A stretch of 64,000 bases of DNA from Acidovorax sp. FJL06 (GTDB taxonomy: Bacteria; Pseudomonadota; Gammaproteobacteria; Burkholderiales; Burkholderiaceae_C). A model generated the notes under the pieces. That model was not told the DNA's origin. It saw nothing but the letters and a program-made list of their open reading frames with translations, and did no database searches. The DNA lies in assembly GCF_003852545.1 (NCBI RefSeq), contig NZ_QAJR01000019.1, positions 43,177 through 107,176 on the forward strand. Reading direction: 5' to 3'. Of this stretch, positions 19,234 to 28,733 are shown piece by piece (position 1 is the first letter of the stretch; every line of letters begins with the position of its first letter). The position numbers and the translations under genes are program-made.

Positions 19234-21039
19234 TCACTGAGCCCGGAGCACCAGGTGCTCCACCACCGGCCCCAGGGCCAGGGAGGGCACATAGTTGAGA
19301 AGCCCCACCAGAAGCACGGTCCCGATGAGCAGCGCTACAAACAGCGGCCCGTGTGTGGGCAAGGTGCCCGCCGTGACCGGCAGGCGCTTCTTGGCGGCCA
19401 GCGAACCCGCAATGGCCAGCACCGGCACGATCACGCCAAAACGGCCCAGCCACATCGCCAAGCCCAGCAGCACGTTGTAGAAGGGCGTGTTGGCCGACAG
19501 GCCTGCAAAGGCGCTGCCGTTGTTGTTGGCGGCAGAGGTCAGCGCATAGAGGATCTCCGTGAACCCATGCGCGCCCGGGTTGGCGATGCCCGCCCTGCCC
19601 GCTTCCGTGGCCACGGCAATGGCCGTGCCCACCAGCACCAGGAGGGGCGTGACCAGGATGGCCGCCGAGGTGAGCTTCATCTCGCGCACCTCGATCTTTT
19701 TGCCCAGGTACTCCGGCGTGCGGCCGATCATGAGGCCCGCCATGAAGACGGCGAGGATGGCAAACACCAGCATGCCGTACAGGCCCGTGCCCACGCCGCC
19801 AAACACCACTTCGCCCAGCTGCATCAGCACCAGCGGCACCATGCCGCCCAAGGGCGTGAAGGAGTCGTGCATGGCGTTCACCGCACCGCAGGAGGCCGCG
19901 GTGGTCACGGCAGCAAACAGCGCCGACGCGCTGATGCCAAAACGCACCTCCTTGCCTTCCATGTTGCCCCCAGCCTGCAGGGCGCCCGCAGCCTGGTCCA
20001 CACCCAGCCCGGCCCATTGTGGATTGCCTGCCTGCTCGGCAGCCACCACGGCCACCACCGCCACGACGAACATCACCGCCATGGCGGCCAGGATGGCGAA
20101 GCCCTGGCGCTGATCCCCCACAACCCGGCCAAAGGCGAAGCACAGCGCGGCAGGGATCAGGAAGATCGCCAGCATCTGCACCAAGTTGGACAACGCCGTC
20201 GGGTTCTCATAGGGGTGGGCGGAGTTGGCGTTGAAAAAGCCCCCACCGTTCGTGCCCAGCATCTTGATGGCCTCTTGCGATGCCACCGGGCCCATGGCGA
20301 GCGTCTGGGTGCTGCTGGTTTTGGCTTCCATCACCGGAGCGCCATCGCTGCCCATCACCGGCTGGCCCAATGGGTCAAGCCTGGGCACTTCATACGCCGT
20401 TGACTCCAGCGTCGCCACATCCTTGTAGGCGTCAAAGTTCTGGATCACCCCCTGCCCGGCCAGCACGATGGCAATCACAAAGGCGATGGGCACCAGCACC
20501 CATGCCGTGATGCGCGTCACATCGGCCCAGAAGTTGCCCACAAAACCTTGGCCATCGGCGCGACGTGCAGCAAAGCCACGGGCCAGCGCAAACGCCACAG
20601 CAATGCCGGTGGCGGCCGAGAAGAAGTTCTGCACGGACAAACCCAGCATCTGCGTGAGGTAGCTCATCGTGGCCTCGCCCGCATAGCCCTGCCAATTGGT
20701 GTTGGCGACAAAGCTGATGGCGGTGTTGAACGAAGAATCGCCAGACACGGCCGCCATGCCCTGCGGATTGAGCGGCAGCAGGTGCTGCAAACGCTGCAGG
20801 CCATACACCGCAAAAGCGCCGATGGCATTGAACGCCAGCAGCGCCAGCGCATAGCTGCGCCATTGCATCGTCTGGTCGGGCGCCACCCCGGCCAGTTTGT
20901 ACAAAGGTTTTTCGGCGGCATGCATCCACCCAGGCAAGCGGCCATCGCAGACTGCAGCCAGCCATTTGCCAAGCGGCCACGCCAGCACGCCCAGTACGAT
21001 CAAGAAGAGCCCGAGCAGGCTCCAGGCAGAGGCATTCAT
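19234..21039 (-). CDS. kdpA: Potassium-transporting ATPase K+-binding subunit KdpA
   Basis: The channel-like subunit of the high-affinity K+ pump, related to the SKT superfamily, with about ten TM helices and selectivity-filter loops such as TNWQGY and [19 protein letters not shown]. At 601 residues it is about 40 longer than the E. coli protein (557); part of the extra length is the linker around residues 210-235 ([15 protein letters not shown]). Its ATG lies one base after the kdpF stop. Confidence 0.95.
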   Translation of the reverse strand: MNASAWSLLGLFLIVLGVLAWPLGKWLAAVCDGRLPGWMHAAEKPLYKLAGVAPDQTMQWRSYALALLAFNAIGAFAVYGLQRLQHLLPLNPQGMAAVSGDSSFNTAISFVANTNWQGYAGEATMSYLTQMLGLSVQNFFSAATGIAVAFALARGFAARRADGQGFVGNFWADVTRITAWVLVPIAFVIAIVLAGQGVIQNFDAYKDVATLESTAYEVPRLDPLGQPVMGSDGAPVMEAKTSSTQTLAMGPVASQEAIKMLGTNGGGFFNANSAHPYENPTALSNLVQMLAIFLIPAALCFAFGRVVGDQRQGFAILAAMAVMFVVAVVAVVAAEQAGNPQWAGLGVDQAAGALQAGGNMEGKEVRFGISASALFAAVTTAASCGAVNAMHDSFTPLGGMVPLVLMQLGEVVFGGVGTGLYGMLVFAILAVFMAGLMIGRTPEYLGKKIEVREMKLTSAAILVTPLLVLVGTAIAVATEAGRAGIANPGAHGFTEILYALTSAANNNGSAFAGLSANTPFYNVLLGLAMWLGRFGVIVPVLAIAGSLAAKKRLPVTAGTLPTHGPLFVALLIGTVLLVGLLNYVPSLALGPVVEHLVLRAQ

Positions 21040-21040
21040 G

Positions 21041-21139
21041 TCAGAACTCCTCCGCGCAGATCAGCGCAAACACCAGATAGGCCAGCACAACGAGGGCCAC
21101 GATCGCGCCAAAGCCATAAAGCATTTCCATGCCGATCAT
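21041..21139 (-). CDS. kdpF: KdpF small membrane subunit
   Basis: A 32-residue single-helix peptide, [10 protein letters not shown] followed by a hydrophobic run ending ICAEEF, in the correct place before kdpA. KdpF stabilises the KdpABC complex. The ATG at 21139 is preferred: it overlaps the stop of the preceding small ORF as ATGA and has a purine-rich AAGGGTGGG stretch upstream. The ATG three codons later (21130) would give the more usual 29 residues but has a poor ribosome site. Confidence 0.85.
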   Translation of the reverse strand: MIGMEMLYGFGAIVALVVLAYLVFALICAEEF

Positions 21140-21240
21140 GAGCGCCCACCCTTGGCCGGGCCATATTTGCCCAGCAAAACCACGGCCTCGGCCATGACCA
21201 CCCACAACGCCGCCAGGGCGGCCATCCATATCACGTCCAT
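21136..21240 (-). CDS. Small membrane protein leading the kdp operon
   Basis: A 34-residue open frame starts MDVIWMAALAALWVVMAEAV and ends [10 protein letters not shown]. It is one hydrophobic helix with a basic C-terminal tail. AGGAG lies 8 bases before the ATG at 21240, and the TGA overlaps the kdpF start as ATGA. This is the first gene of the kdp transcript. It is not KdpF, which follows it, and I know no named Kdp subunit of this sequence. Its size, hydrophobicity, ribosome site and coupling support a real peptide. Confidence 0.65.
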   Translation of the reverse strand: MDVIWMAALAALWVVMAEAVVLLGKYGPAKGGRS

Positions 21241-21286
21241 CGACAACTCCTGCATCAGTACAGGTGTTTGATTCTGAGAAGGTGGC

Positions 21287-21337
21287 CGTAAAAAGTGTGC
21301 ACAGACTGTGGGGGGCGCCGTAAAAACGGCGTAAAAA
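21287..21337 (-). promoter_or_regulatory. Candidate KdpE operator: three CGTAAAAA repeats
   Basis: CGTAAAAA occurs at 21287-21294, 21319-21326 and 21330-21337. The last two are 11 bp apart, one helical turn; read on the kdp coding strand they are TTTTTACG direct repeats. KdpE of E. coli binds a T-rich site upstream of kdpFABC, and OmpR-type regulators bind tandem half-sites about a turn apart. The repeats lie about 47-97 bases before the first kdp start. The intergenic stretch 21241-21501 also has to serve the divergent porin gene. Confidence 0.5.
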
Positions 21338-21501
21338 CGCGGGCCCGGCCAGGGTGGAGTTGGGGGGTGCGCTTCACAAGCCACCGCGCGTGGCAGCTAC
21401 AGACTTGCGCAACATTGACGCAAGGGGGCGCAATTTTTGCGAACTTTATACGCGGGCTTTTCTACGCTTGAGCCCTTGTCTTTTTCTCAAAACCTGCTGC
21501 C

Positions 21502-22209
21502 ATGCATTGCTCGTCTTCCAAAGTATTCGCCGCCGCCCTGCTCGCCACACTGCCCCTGCTGGCCAGTGCCCAGCTCACCGGCAATGTCAGCTTGACCACG
21601 AACTACAAGTTCCGGGGCCAGGACCAGGACGCCTCCAAGGTCAAAGCCGTCAAGCCTGCGCTGCAAGGCGGTTTTGACTACGCCTTCGGCGAAACCGGCT
21701 TCTACGTCGGCAACTGGAACTCCAGCGTGAACTGGCTGTCGGGCAACTCCATCGAATCCGATGTCTACGGCGGCTACAAGTTCAAGGCCGGCGACGTGGA
21801 CCTGGACGTGGGCGCCCTGACCTACATCTACCCCGGCAACAGCAAAGGCAACACCACCGAGGTCTATGGCGCAGCCACCTTCGGCCCCGTGACGGCCAAG
21901 TACTCGCACACCCTGTCCAAGGACTACTTCGACTACGCCGGCTCCGGCAAGGGCCGCAACACCGGCTACCTGAACCTGGCATTCGCCCAGGAAGTGGCCC
22001 CCAAGATCACGCTGAAGGCCTCGGTGGGCTTCACCCGCTTTGGTGGCGACATCACGGCCCCCAACTTCATGGACTACAGCGTGGGCGGTGCCTACGACTT
22101 CGGCTCGGGCGTGTCGCTGGGCGCTGCCGTGGTGGGCGCCAACAAGAAGGACTACTTCGGTCCCGTCAACAAGTCGCGCGTGATCGTCACGCTCACCAAG
22201 ACGCTCTGA
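21502..22209 (+). CDS. TorF-family putative outer-membrane porin
   Basis: A 235-residue exported beta-barrel protein. The signal peptide MHCSSSKVFAAALLATLPLL ends at ASA|QL near residue 22. The mature part has the family's beginning, GNVSLTTNYKFRGQDQD, and alternating aromatic/polar strands ending TLTKTL, as expected for an outer-membrane barrel. It is divergent from kdp and shares the 261-base intergenic region, so coregulation with potassium uptake is possible but unproven. Substrate unknown. Confidence 0.82.
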   Translation: MHCSSSKVFAAALLATLPLLASAQLTGNVSLTTNYKFRGQDQDASKVKAVKPALQGGFDYAFGETGFYVGNWNSSVNWLSGNSIESDVYGGYKFKAGDVDLDVGALTYIYPGNSKGNTTEVYGAATFGPVTAKYSHTLSKDYFDYAGSGKGRNTGYLNLAFAQEVAPKITLKASVGFTRFGGDITAPNFMDYSVGGAYDFGSGVSLGAAVVGANKKDYFGPVNKSRVIVTLTKTL

Positions 22210-22360
22210 ACGGCCGATTGCGCCCCACGCAGCGTGGAGAGAAGCCAGGACACATGGGTGCTCCGGCCGGGGACAATGCCTCTATGCGCTGCCGCGCGGG
22301 GCGGATTGATATTTGTGAATGCAGATCCCAGCCCCCTGAGGGCTGGTGCGGCTCAGAGAC

Positions 22361-23851
22361 CTACAGCAGCACGATGTCGTACTGCTCCTGCCCCATCGCG
22401 CTTTCGGCCTGCAGCGAGATGGGTTTCTTGATGAAGTCCGAAAGACCCGCTAGGTGCTGGCTCTCCTCGTCCAGGAACAGCTCCACCACCCGCGCCGAGG
22501 CCACCACGCGGAACTCGCGGGGGTTGAACTGGCGGGCTTCGCGCAGGATCTCGCGCAGGATGTCGTAGCACACGCTGCGCGCGGTTTTCACGCTGCCCTT
22601 GCCCTGGCAGGCTTCGCAGGGCTCACACAGCATGTGGGCAAGGGATTCTCGGGTGCGCTTGCGCGTCATCTCCACCAGGCCCAGTTGCGAGAAGCCGCTC
22701 GACGACATGGTCTTGACCCGGTCGCGCGCGAGCTGTTTCTTGAACTCCGACAGCACGGCCTGCTGGTGGTCATCGCGCACCATGTCGATGAAGTCCACGA
22801 TGATGATGCCGCCCAGGTTGCGCAGGCGCAGCTGGCGCGCAATGGCCTGTGCGGCCTCCAGGTTGGTCTTGAAGATGGTGTCGTCGAAATTGCGCGCCCC
22901 CACGTAACCGCCGGTGTTCACGTCGATGGTGGTCAGCGCCTCGGTCTGGTCCACGATGAGGTAGCCGCCCGATTTCAGCTCCACCCGGCGCCCCAGGGCC
23001 TTGGCCACCTCTTCGTCGATGGAGTACAGATCGAAGATGGGCCGCTCGCCCTTGTAGTGCTGCAGCTTGCCCGCCGCGGCGGGCATGAACTCCTGCCCGA
23101 ACGCGCGCAGGCGCTGGAACTGCTCCATCGAATCAAGCCGGATGGTCTGCGTGTGGTCGCCCACCAGGTCGCGCAGCACACGCTGCAGCAAATCGAGGTC
23201 CTGGTGCAAGAGCGACATGGCGGGCAGCTTGAGCGAGGCCTCCTTGATGCGCGCCCAGGTCTTGCGCAGGTAGGCGATGTCCTCGGCCAGCTCGGCATCG
23301 GTCGAATCCTCGCCGTTGGTGCGCAGGATGAAGCCGCCACCGCCGCCCGAGGCCTTGTCGCCCACCAGCGCCTGCAGGCGCGCGCGCAGCGCGTCGCGCT
23401 CGGCACCGGGAATCTTCTGCGACACGCCCACATGGTCATCCTGCGGCAGAAACACCAGCAAGCGGCCCGCAATGCTGATCTGCGTGGACAGGCGCGCGCC
23501 CTTGGTGCCGATCGGGTCCTTGATGACCTGCACCATGAGCGCCTGGCCTTCGAACACCTGCTTTTCGATGGGCACCTGGGGTTCGGTCTTGCGCGCAAAG
23601 GCGGGCGGCTCGCCGTCGGGCTGGCGCTGCCACACGTCGGCCACGTGCAAAAAGGCCGCGCGCTCCAGCCCGATGTCGATGAAGGCCGACTGCATGCCGG
23701 GCAGCACGCGCGAGACCTTGCCCAGGTAGACATTGCCCACCAGGCCCCGCTCCAGCGTGCGCTCGATGTGCAGCTCCTGCACGGCGCCGTGCTCCACCAC
23801 GGCCACGCGCGTCTCCTGCGGCGACCAGTTGATCAGGATGTCTTGTTGCAT
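22361..23851 (-). CDS. rng: Ribonuclease G
   Basis: A 496-residue endoribonuclease of the RNase E/G family without the RNase E scaffold extension. It contains the S1-like domain (GNVYLGKVSRVLPGMQSAF), catalytic Mg-binding aspartates in IIIVDFIDMVRDDHQ, and the Zn-link region CEPCEACQGKG. It matures the 5' end of 16S rRNA and degrades some mRNAs. The start MQQDILINWSPQETRVAVVE is the usual RNase G beginning. It is the last gene of the rsfS-rlmH-maf-rng run, separated from maf by a palindromic repeat. Confidence 0.94.
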   Translation of the reverse strand: MQQDILINWSPQETRVAVVEHGAVQELHIERTLERGLVGNVYLGKVSRVLPGMQSAFIDIGLERAAFLHVADVWQRQPDGEPPAFARKTEPQVPIEKQVFEGQALMVQVIKDPIGTKGARLSTQISIAGRLLVFLPQDDHVGVSQKIPGAERDALRARLQALVGDKASGGGGGFILRTNGEDSTDAELAEDIAYLRKTWARIKEASLKLPAMSLLHQDLDLLQRVLRDLVGDHTQTIRLDSMEQFQRLRAFGQEFMPAAAGKLQHYKGERPIFDLYSIDEEVAKALGRRVELKSGGYLIVDQTEALTTIDVNTGGYVGARNFDDTIFKTNLEAAQAIARQLRLRNLGGIIIVDFIDMVRDDHQQAVLSEFKKQLARDRVKTMSSSGFSQLGLVEMTRKRTRESLAHMLCEPCEACQGKGSVKTARSVCYDILREILREARQFNPREFRVVASARVVELFLDEESQHLAGLSDFIKKPISLQAESAMGQEQYDIVLL

Positions 23852-23950
23852 GGCTTCTTCTTTTCTCGAATCGGTAACGTTCTCGCTGCCCGTGGAAACA
23901 CCGCTGCGCCAGGCCCGTGCCGCCGGGGAACTGGCTTTGCCAGGCCCCTG

Positions 23951-23996
23951 GCGGCGTCCCCATGGGGGGAAGGCGCCGCAGGCGACTCAGGGGGGC
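23951..23996. repeat. G/C-block intergenic repeat, copy 1
   Basis: The sequence reads GGCGTCCCC, then GGGGGGAAGGCGCCGCAGGCG, then CTCAGGGGGG, between maf and rng. The order 'GTCCCC...GGGGGAAG-GC-stem-CTCAGGGGG' recurs at 28734-28848 and 52321-52413. Internal complementarity allows a stem-loop. Confidence 0.6.
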
Positions 23997-23997
23997 G

Positions 23998-24612
23998 TCA
24001 TATCTGAAAGCCCGCTGCGCGCAACAGTTGCGCTGTCTCGTACATGGGCAGACCCATGATGCCCGAATAGCTGCCCGCCAGGTGCTCCACATACGCCGCC
24101 GCCCGGCCTTGGATGCCGTAGGCCCCGGCCTTGCCCAGCGGCTCGCCGGTGGCCACGTAGGCGTCGATCTGCGCGGGCGTCATGGCGGCAAAGGTCACGC
24201 GCGACACCGACAGCGCCGCCAGGCGCTTGGCGCCCACCTGCAGCGCCACGGCGGTGAGCACGCGGTGCTCGTGCCCCGCCAGCTCGGCCAGCATGCGCAC
24301 GGCATGCGGCGCGTCGTCGGGCTTGCCATAGATGGTGCGGCCCAAGGCCACGGTGGTGTCGGAGCACAGGATGGGCGCATCCGGCAAACCCCGGCGGGCG
24401 CGCCGGGCCACGGCGGCATCGAGCTTGAGCGCCGTGACGCGCTCCACGTAGGCCGTGGGCGCTTCGCCGGGCAGCACCACCTCGATGGCTTCGGTGTCTT
24501 CGGCCTCGTCGCCGTCCACGTTGGGCAGCAGCAGTTCGTGGCGCACGCCCAGCTGTTCGAGCAACTGGCGCCGGCGCGGGCTTTGGGAGGCGAGGTAGAT
24601 GAAGTCGGGCAT
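23998..24612 (-). CDS. Maf-type nucleoside triphosphate pyrophosphatase
   Basis: The 204-residue protein starts [18 protein letters not shown], the Maf signature, and has the conserved [10 protein letters not shown] segment with catalytic Asp. Maf proteins hydrolyse non-canonical or modified NTPs (dTTP/UTP and m5UTP in the YhdE group), a house-cleaning role also linked to division arrest. Conserved next to rlmH and rng in betaproteobacteria. Which NTP is preferred cannot be read here. Confidence 0.9.
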   Translation of the reverse strand: MPDFIYLASQSPRRRQLLEQLGVRHELLLPNVDGDEAEDTEAIEVVLPGEAPTAYVERVTALKLDAAVARRARRGLPDAPILCSDTTVALGRTIYGKPDDAPHAVRMLAELAGHEHRVLTAVALQVGAKRLAALSVSRVTFAAMTPAQIDAYVATGEPLGKAGAYGIQGRAAAYVEHLAGSYSGIMGLPMYETAQLLRAAGFQI

Positions 24613-24623
24613 GGGCGGATTCT

Positions 24624-24677
24624 GAATAAAAACCAGCTCCAGCGCCTGTCCATCAAGCGCAAGCAGCTATTAAAACG
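24624..24677. repeat. AGCTAT palindromic repeat, copy 1
   Basis: One of eight copies of a roughly 50-bp intergenic element with the pattern GGCCtctagCGCt-gtCCATCaAGCGC-taga-AGCTAT-caaaa. This copy has CCAGCGCCTGTCCATCAAGC followed by GCAAGCAGCTATTAAAA. The two GCGC-containing arms can pair. It lies between maf and rlmH. Confidence 0.75.
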
Positions 24678-24696
24678 ATAGTAACGCAGGTCCGCA

Positions 24697-25164
24697 TCAT
24701 TCGCGGTGGTAGGGGTGGCCGGCATTCACCGACCACGCCCGGTACAACTGCTCGATGAGCAGCACGCGCACCATGGCGTGGGGCAGGGTCAGGTCCGACA
24801 GGCGGATGCGTTCGTGCGCGGCCTGGCGGAAAGCCGGGTCCAGCCCGTCCGGGCCACCAATCACCAGCGCCACATCATCGCCCCCCAACTGCCAGCCCTT
24901 GAGGCGCTCGGCCAGGGCCTTGGTGGTGAGGTTGGTGCCCCGTTCGTCCAGCGCCACCACGCGGGTGCCCCGGGGGATGGCGGCTTCGATGCGCTCGCGC
25001 TCGGCGGCGTAGAGCGTCTCCAGGGTCTTGGAGCCGCGCGGTTCGGTCTTGACGGCCTTGAGTTCGACCTTGAGTTCGGGCGGGAAACGTTTGGCGTAGT
25101 CGTCGTAAGCCGTCTGTGCCCAGTCAGGCACCCGTTGCCCGACTGCCACGATAAGCAGCTTCAT
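24697..25164 (-). CDS. rlmH: 23S rRNA pseudouridine-1915 N3-methyltransferase
   Basis: A 155-residue SPOUT methyltransferase that modifies pseudouridine 1915 of helix 69 on assembled ribosomes, using SAM. The start [15 protein letters not shown], the knot loop IGGPDGLD, and the C-terminus [18 protein letters not shown] are near-invariant family features. Adjacency to rsfS is widely conserved and links both to late ribosome maturation. Confidence 0.96.
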   Translation of the reverse strand: MKLLIVAVGQRVPDWAQTAYDDYAKRFPPELKVELKAVKTEPRGSKTLETLYAAERERIEAAIPRGTRVVALDERGTNLTTKALAERLKGWQLGGDDVALVIGGPDGLDPAFRQAAHERIRLSDLTLPHAMVRVLLIEQLYRAWSVNAGHPYHRE

Positions 25165-25251
25165 GGGGGATACGCGCTGTTCGGTTCAGGGGAAATGAAG
25201 AAGTCGGCCAGCGGGCCCGGCCCAGCCGGAACCCGCACAGTGCCTTGGGAA

Positions 25252-26139
25252 TCAGGCCTTCTTGCCGGTGCTGCTGCGCACCGGTGCCTTCTTGGCAGCA
25301 GGCTTGGCTGCCGCCTTGGGTGCCGCTGCCGGCGCTGGCTTGGCTGCAGCGCGTGCGGGGGCCTTGGTCGCAGGCGATTTCTTGGCCGCAGGCTTTTTGG
25401 CGCCCACGGGCTTGACCACCACCGTCTTGACAGGCGTCTTGGCGGCTGCGGGTTTCTTGGCCGCCACCGTGCCGGTGGTCTTGCTGGCCGGCTTGCTGGT
25501 GCTGGTCTTGGCTGCTGCCTTGGCCGGTGTGGCCTTGGCTGTGGTTTTGGCGGCAGGCTTTGCAACCGTTTTGGCAGCTGTCTTGGCCGCAGTTTTGGCA
25601 ACGGCCTTGACCGTGGCCTTGCCTGAACGGGCGGCTACCGTGGGGGCCGCTGCCTTTTTGGCGGGGGCCTTGCCGGCGGCCTTCGCACCCGACTTGGCGG
25701 CCTTCTGGGCCGACTTCTTCTCGGCCAGCGCGGTGGCGGCGCTGGAGACGGGCTTGGCGGCGCCCAGCTTCAGGCGCACCGGGGTGTCGCCCCACAGCTC
25801 TTCCAGGCGGTAGTACTGGCGGATGGCGGGCTGCATGATGTGCGCCACGGCCGCACCGCAGTCCACGATGATCCATTCACCGTTGTCTTCGCCCTCGATG
25901 CGCGGCTTGGAGAAGCCGGCTTCCTTGACCGCATCACGCACGCTGGCGGCCAGGGCCTTGGTCTGGCGGTTGGAGGTGCCCGATGCCACGATCACCCGTT
26001 CAAACAGCGGCGAGAGATGCTCGGTGTTGAAGACCTGGATGTCTTGCGCCTTGACGTCTTCCAGGCCATCGACGATGGCACGCTGGAGTTTGGTAACGTC
26101 TCTTTTGGCGGCGGTTTCCGATTTGGTGGAGGTGGTCAT
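25252..26139 (-). CDS. rsfS: Ribosomal silencing factor RsfS with long histone-like C-terminal tail
   Basis: Residues 1 to about 125 are a complete RsfS/Iojap domain (LQRAIVDGLEDVKAQDIQVF, GEDNGEWIIVDCG, VAHIMQPAIRQYYRLEELW). RsfS binds L14 (uL14) of the large subunit and blocks subunit joining in starvation. The remaining 170 residues, up to 295, are almost entirely Ala, Lys, Pro and Thr in KPAAK/AKTAAK-type repeats, resembling histone-H1-like or AlgP tails. Typical RsfS proteins stop near 105-130 residues. The frame is open with no interruption, so the tail is a genuine extension. Confidence 0.92.
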   Translation of the reverse strand: MTTSTKSETAAKRDVTKLQRAIVDGLEDVKAQDIQVFNTEHLSPLFERVIVASGTSNRQTKALAASVRDAVKEAGFSKPRIEGEDNGEWIIVDCGAAVAHIMQPAIRQYYRLEELWGDTPVRLKLGAAKPVSSAATALAEKKSAQKAAKSGAKAAGKAPAKKAAAPTVAARSGKATVKAVAKTAAKTAAKTVAKPAAKTTAKATPAKAAAKTSTSKPASKTTGTVAAKKPAAAKTPVKTVVVKPVGAKKPAAKKSPATKAPARAAAKPAPAAAPKAAAKPAAKKAPVRSSTGKKA

Positions 26140-26280
26140 CAGGCGGTGATTAGAGAGGGAATGGAATCAATATAGCGCGCAACACGGCGTGCAACCAATA
26201 GGGCTGCGCCTTGGGTGTTGCGCTGTTGCCCTGCCGGTGCTGCAGCGTGGCGCGGCGGCGGCTTGGGGTGTTTTTGGCCT

Positions 26281-26325
26281 CTTGCGCTGGTGCAAAAAGC
26301 GCGGACAGCTATTGAAATTATAGCT
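26281..26325. repeat. AGCTAT palindromic repeat, copy 2 (divergent)
   Basis: Reads TTGCGCTGGTGCAAAAAGCG then CGGACAGCTATTGAAAT, the same order as the family (GCGCT, loop, AGCGC, AGCTAT), with a shifted loop. It sits in the 204-base gap between hemF and rsfS, which otherwise holds no gene. Confidence 0.55.
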
Positions 26326-26343
26326 TTTGCGCTTTTTGACCCA

Positions 26344-27315
26344 TCAGGACGCTGCTGCAGCGCCGCAGGCCAGCCAGTCGCGCTGCACCAGAAAACGCTG
26401 CGCCAGCTCGGCTTCGGCCGAATCGGCGGCCTCGGTGCGCTGGTACGACCAGGACACCAGCGGCGGCATCGACAGCAGGATGGACTCGGTGCGCCCGCCC
26501 GACTGCAGGCCAAAGTGCGTGCCCCGGTCCCACACCAGGTTGAACTCGACATAACGGCCCCGGCGGTAGAGCTGGAAGTCGCGCTCGCGCTCGCCAAAGG
26601 GCGTGCCCTGGCGTTTTTCGACGATGGGCAGGTAGGCCTCCAGGAACGCATCGCCCACCGACTGCGTCATCGCCAGGCTTTGCTCGAAGCCCAACTCCGA
26701 GAAGTCGTCATAGAACACGCCGCCCACACCGCGCTGTTCGTTGCGGTGCTTGAGGAAGAAATACTCGTCGCACCACTGCTTGAAACGCGGGTACTTGTCA
26801 TCGCCAAAGGCGCTGAGCGCATCGCGGCAGGCGCGGTGAAAGTGCACCGCATCCTCTTCGAAGCCGTAGTACGGCGTGAGGTCCATGCCGCCGCCAAACC
26901 AGCAGGTCGGCACCTGGCCGGGGTGACCAGCGGCGATCATGCGCACATTCATGTGCACCGTGGGCACATAGGGATTGCGCGGGTGGAACACCAGCGACAC
27001 ACCCATGGCCTCAAACGGCGCACCCGCCAGCTCAGGCCGGTGCTGCGTGGCCGAGGGCGGCAGCTGCGGGCCGCGCACATGGCTGAAACCGCAGCCCGCG
27101 CGTTCGAACACGCGACCGTTTTCAAGAATCTTGGTGATGCCGTCGCCCTGCAGCGGCTCGCCGGGCGGCTTGTTCCAGGCGTCGGCCAGAAAGCGCGCAC
27201 CGCCCTCGCCTTCCACAGCTTCGAGCGCGTCGGTGATGCGGGCCTGCAGGCCCTGCAGGTAACCGCGCACGCGGGCCACCGTGTCTGCGGTGTTCAGGTT
27301 TTGCGCGTCTGCCAT
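26344..27315 (-). CDS. hemF: Oxygen-dependent coproporphyrinogen III oxidase
   Basis: A 323-residue enzyme converting coproporphyrinogen III to protoporphyrinogen IX with O2, in heme synthesis. The family core is intact: [28 protein letters not shown], and [20 protein letters not shown]. It is slightly longer than the E. coli protein (299) because of an N-terminal extension of about 20 residues. The ATG overlaps the purD stop (TGATG), so it is translationally coupled to purD. Confidence 0.95.
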   Translation of the reverse strand: MADAQNLNTADTVARVRGYLQGLQARITDALEAVEGEGGARFLADAWNKPPGEPLQGDGITKILENGRVFERAGCGFSHVRGPQLPPSATQHRPELAGAPFEAMGVSLVFHPRNPYVPTVHMNVRMIAAGHPGQVPTCWFGGGMDLTPYYGFEEDAVHFHRACRDALSAFGDDKYPRFKQWCDEYFFLKHRNEQRGVGGVFYDDFSELGFEQSLAMTQSVGDAFLEAYLPIVEKRQGTPFGERERDFQLYRRGRYVEFNLVWDRGTHFGLQSGGRTESILLSMPPLVSWSYQRTEAADSAEAELAQRFLVQRDWLACGAAAAS

Positions 27316-28595
27316 CAGTTTTTCAGGGCGCGGAAGCCAATATCGCGGCGGTACTGAGCGCCATCAAACTGGATGCCCCGTGCCACGTCATAGGCACGCT
27401 GCTGCGCCTGCTTGACGCTGTCGGCCAGCACCGTCACGCACAGCACGCGGCCACCGGTCACGCTGACCACACCGTCTTTCAGCTGCGTGCCCGCGTGGAA
27501 CACCACGGCATCGTCCGCCTCGGCGGGCAGACCGGTGATGGAGTCGCCCTTGCGCGGGTTTTCAGGGTAGCCATGGGCGGCCATGACCACGCCTAAAGCG
27601 GTGCGGCGGTCCCACTGCAGCTCCATCTGGTCGAGCTTGCCATCGGCCGCAGCGCCCATCACATCGCTGAAATCGCTTTTCAGGCGCATCAGGATGGGTT
27701 GCGTCTCGGGGTCGCCCATGCGGCAGTTGAATTCGAGCGTCTTGGGATGGCCCTTGGCGTCGATCATCAGGCCCGCATACAGGAAGCCGGTGTAGGGAAT
27801 GCCGTCTTTTTCCATGCCCCGAATGGTGGGCAGGATGATTTCGCGCATCGCGCGGGCGTGCACATCGGCCGTGACCACGGGGGCAGGCGAATAAGCGCCC
27901 ATGCCGCCGGTGTTGGGGCCTTCATCGCCGTCTTTGAGGCGCTTGTGGTCCTGGCTGGTGGCCAGCGCCAGCACGTTCTTGCCGTCGCACAGCACGATGA
28001 AGGAGGCTTCTTCGCCTTCGAGGAACTCCTCGATCACCACGCGCGCGCCGCCTTCGTTGTGCGTCACGCCGTATTTGTTGTCCACCAGCATGAAGTCCAC
28101 GGCATCGTGGGCCTCTTGCAGGGTCATGGCCACCACCACGCCCTTACCAGCCGCCAGGCCGTCGGCCTTGATCACGATGGGTGCGCCCAGGCGATCCACA
28201 AACGCGTGGGCCGCAGCGGGGTCGGTGAAGGTGTCGTAGTCGGCCGTGGGAATGCCATGGCGGCGCATGAAAGCCTTGGAAAACGCCTTGGAGCTTTCGA
28301 GCTGGGCCGCAGCCTTGGTGGGGCCGAAGATGCGCAGGCCGTTGGCACGGAACTCGTCCACCACACCGGCCGCGAGTGGCGCCTCGGGGCCCACCACCGT
28401 CAGTGCGATCTTTTCGGCCTGGGCCCAGGTGCGCAGCTCGCGCACGTCAGAGATCGCCACGTTTTCGAGCTTGGGGTTCAAGGCCGTTCCGCCGTTGCCG
28501 GGCGCCACATACACCTTGGTCACCTTGGGGGACTGGCTCAGTTTCCACGCCATCGCGTGTTCACGGCCGCCGCCACCAATCACAAGTACTTTCAT
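27315..28595 (-). CDS. purD: Phosphoribosylamine-glycine ligase (GAR synthetase)
   Basis: The 426-residue ATP-grasp ligase makes glycinamide ribonucleotide, step two of purine synthesis. It starts [19 protein letters not shown] (the standard beginning) and has the substrate motif [11 protein letters not shown]. The start at 28595 has AGGAA just upstream; an in-frame start further out adds ten non-conserved residues. hemF is coupled downstream. Confidence 0.96.
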   Translation of the reverse strand: MKVLVIGGGGREHAMAWKLSQSPKVTKVYVAPGNGGTALNPKLENVAISDVRELRTWAQAEKIALTVVGPEAPLAAGVVDEFRANGLRIFGPTKAAAQLESSKAFSKAFMRRHGIPTADYDTFTDPAAAHAFVDRLGAPIVIKADGLAAGKGVVVAMTLQEAHDAVDFMLVDNKYGVTHNEGGARVVIEEFLEGEEASFIVLCDGKNVLALATSQDHKRLKDGDEGPNTGGMGAYSPAPVVTADVHARAMREIILPTIRGMEKDGIPYTGFLYAGLMIDAKGHPKTLEFNCRMGDPETQPILMRLKSDFSDVMGAAADGKLDQMELQWDRRTALGVVMAAHGYPENPRKGDSITGLPAEADDAVVFHAGTQLKDGVVSVTGGRVLCVTVLADSVKQAQQRAYDVARGIQFDGAQYRRDIGFRALKN

Positions 28596-28733
28596 AGGAA
28601 CCTTTGGTGAACCCCTGCCCGGCACAACGCCGAAGCCCAGGGGCTCATAAAAAAACTATCTCAGCAACCAATCGCGCTGGGTGCGACACCCACAACCGCC
28701 AAAACTGGCGCGACCCAGACCAGTGCCACCGCG

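Noticed and set aside
17101-20403. An 1100-codon open frame on the plus strand opposite kdpB and kdpA
   Set aside because: It is exactly antisense to well-conserved kdp genes, and its His/Gln/Gly/Ala-rich sequence is what high-GC shadow frames give. No domain is recognisable.
26139-26651. A frame overlapping the hemF-rsfS gap that might have been nadD
   Set aside because: Its translation is Arg/Pro/Ala-rich shadow of hemF and has no nucleotidyltransferase motif.
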